Below the pieces are notes generated by a model. The model saw only the letters and a list, made by a program, of their open reading frames with translations, was not told the origin of the DNA and did not search any database. Shown in pieces: positions 53,141 to 55,991 of a stretch of 55,991 nucleotides of DNA. The number at the start of each line of letters is the position of its first letter. Positions within the stretch are counted from its first letter, which is position 1. The position numbers were made by a program, and so were the translations under genes. The stretch is taken from positions 1 through 55,991 of the forward strand of contig PMSX01000155.1 of assembly GCA_003167495.1 (NCBI GenBank). Reading direction: 5' to 3'. This DNA comes from Bryobacterales bacterium (GTDB lineage Bacteria > Acidobacteriota > Terriglobia > Bryobacterales > Bryobacteraceae).

Positions 53141-53436
53141 CTTTATCCTCCGGGTCGTCATGCATCGCGTTGTCCTGTTGGGACACCCAATGCCAGGCGT
53201 TCGCGCAGCCGATGACCAGTCCAACGGCGAGCAGCATCAGCGTCCAGGAATGAGCGCCGGGATGCCGGTGGTCCCACCAGAGACCGAGCATTGCTCCACC
53301 CAGGGTCGGCACCGCCACGGACCAACCGATAAGTCCAGACATGCCGAGACCAAACCAAACACTTTGTTTCCCTTCTTGCTGAGCCTTCAGCTTGCGGGAA
53401 GCTTTTGCGGCCACTTGCCGGACGAAATCGGTCTCG

Positions 53437-53447
<11 letters not shown>
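53133..53447 (-). CDS. atpQ: N-type ATPase accessory subunit AtpQ (AtpI-like)
   Basis: 104 residues from ATG 53447. A charged N-terminus (FVRQVAAKASRKLKAQQEG) is followed by two membrane segments, the second around SWTLMLLAVGLVIGCANAW. It is the AtpI-like gene usual between atpC and atpR in N-ATPase operons. Overlaps atpC by 11 bp. Confidence 0.88.

Positions 53448-55991
<2,544 letters not shown>

Overview
The window looks like a chromosome segment of an Acidobacteriota member, most likely the Bryobacterales/Solibacter lineage. That placement is an inference. It rests on three MacB-like permeases lacking any ATPase gene and paired with PadR regulators (the acidobacterial duplicated orphan permease, ADOP, arrangement), two sedolisin-type secreted proteases, futalosine-pathway menaquinone genes, a 'SANRANA/STGP'-type hypothetical protein, and short dispersed intergenic repeats of a kind I associate with these genomes. 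I recognised no tRNA, rRNA, CRISPR array or complete insertion sequence.

Layout. 1-5.4 kb: the 3' end of a squalene-cyclase-like gene, a possible gene remnant, a small secreted protein, a GH3 beta-glucosidase, a 47-residue membrane protein and an aldehyde dehydrogenase. 5.6-21.3 kb: two paralogous S53 proteases (5.6 and 17.3 kb) flank a degenerate GGDEF protein, a sulfotransferase overlapping a DUF4214-FkbM-FkbM protein, a secreted zincin-like protein, a class IV aminotransferase overlapping a zinc-ribbon gene, a GAF protein, a bactofilin and a methyltransferase-like protein; a secreted protein and a Uma2-type protein follow. 21.5-30.3 kb: a hypothetical protein, an S58 peptidase, then padR-ADOP-ADOP, the second ADOP frameshifted and sharing a nearly identical 486-bp 3' end with the first; three very small genes follow on the minus strand. 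30.5-40.8 kb: glgX, a DedA protein, a radical SAM protein, padR-ADOP, padR plus a small partner, a YdjM-like membrane protein and an ABC-F ATPase. 40.8-43.6 kb: larB divergent from mqnP-mqnE.

44.6-56.0 kb, all minus strand: the 3' end of a phosphoketolase gene runs by an ATGA overlap into a complete N-type ATPase operon (atpD-C-Q-R-B-E-F-A-G, with b and delta fused in AtpF). After 248 bp come a heme oxygenase (bphO) and a bacteriophytochrome hybrid kinase with two receiver domains (bphP). The order links phosphoketolase, a second rotary ATPase and a red/far-red light sensor, although a promoter may lie between atpG and bphO.

Regulatory themes. Several genes (three padR genes, the radical SAM gene, the GAF gene, the 47-aa membrane gene and possibly glgX) have a -10-like hexamer only 5-8 bp before the start codon and no clear Shine-Dalgarno sequence, suggesting leaderless mRNAs. 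Two of the padR genes have inverted repeats overlapping their own start codons, consistent with autorepression. Nothing here is certainly a new system. The strongest leads are the phosphoketolase/N-ATPase/phytochrome block, the H+-like ion site of its c subunit, the ADOP gene-conversion tract, and the leaderless padR promoters.
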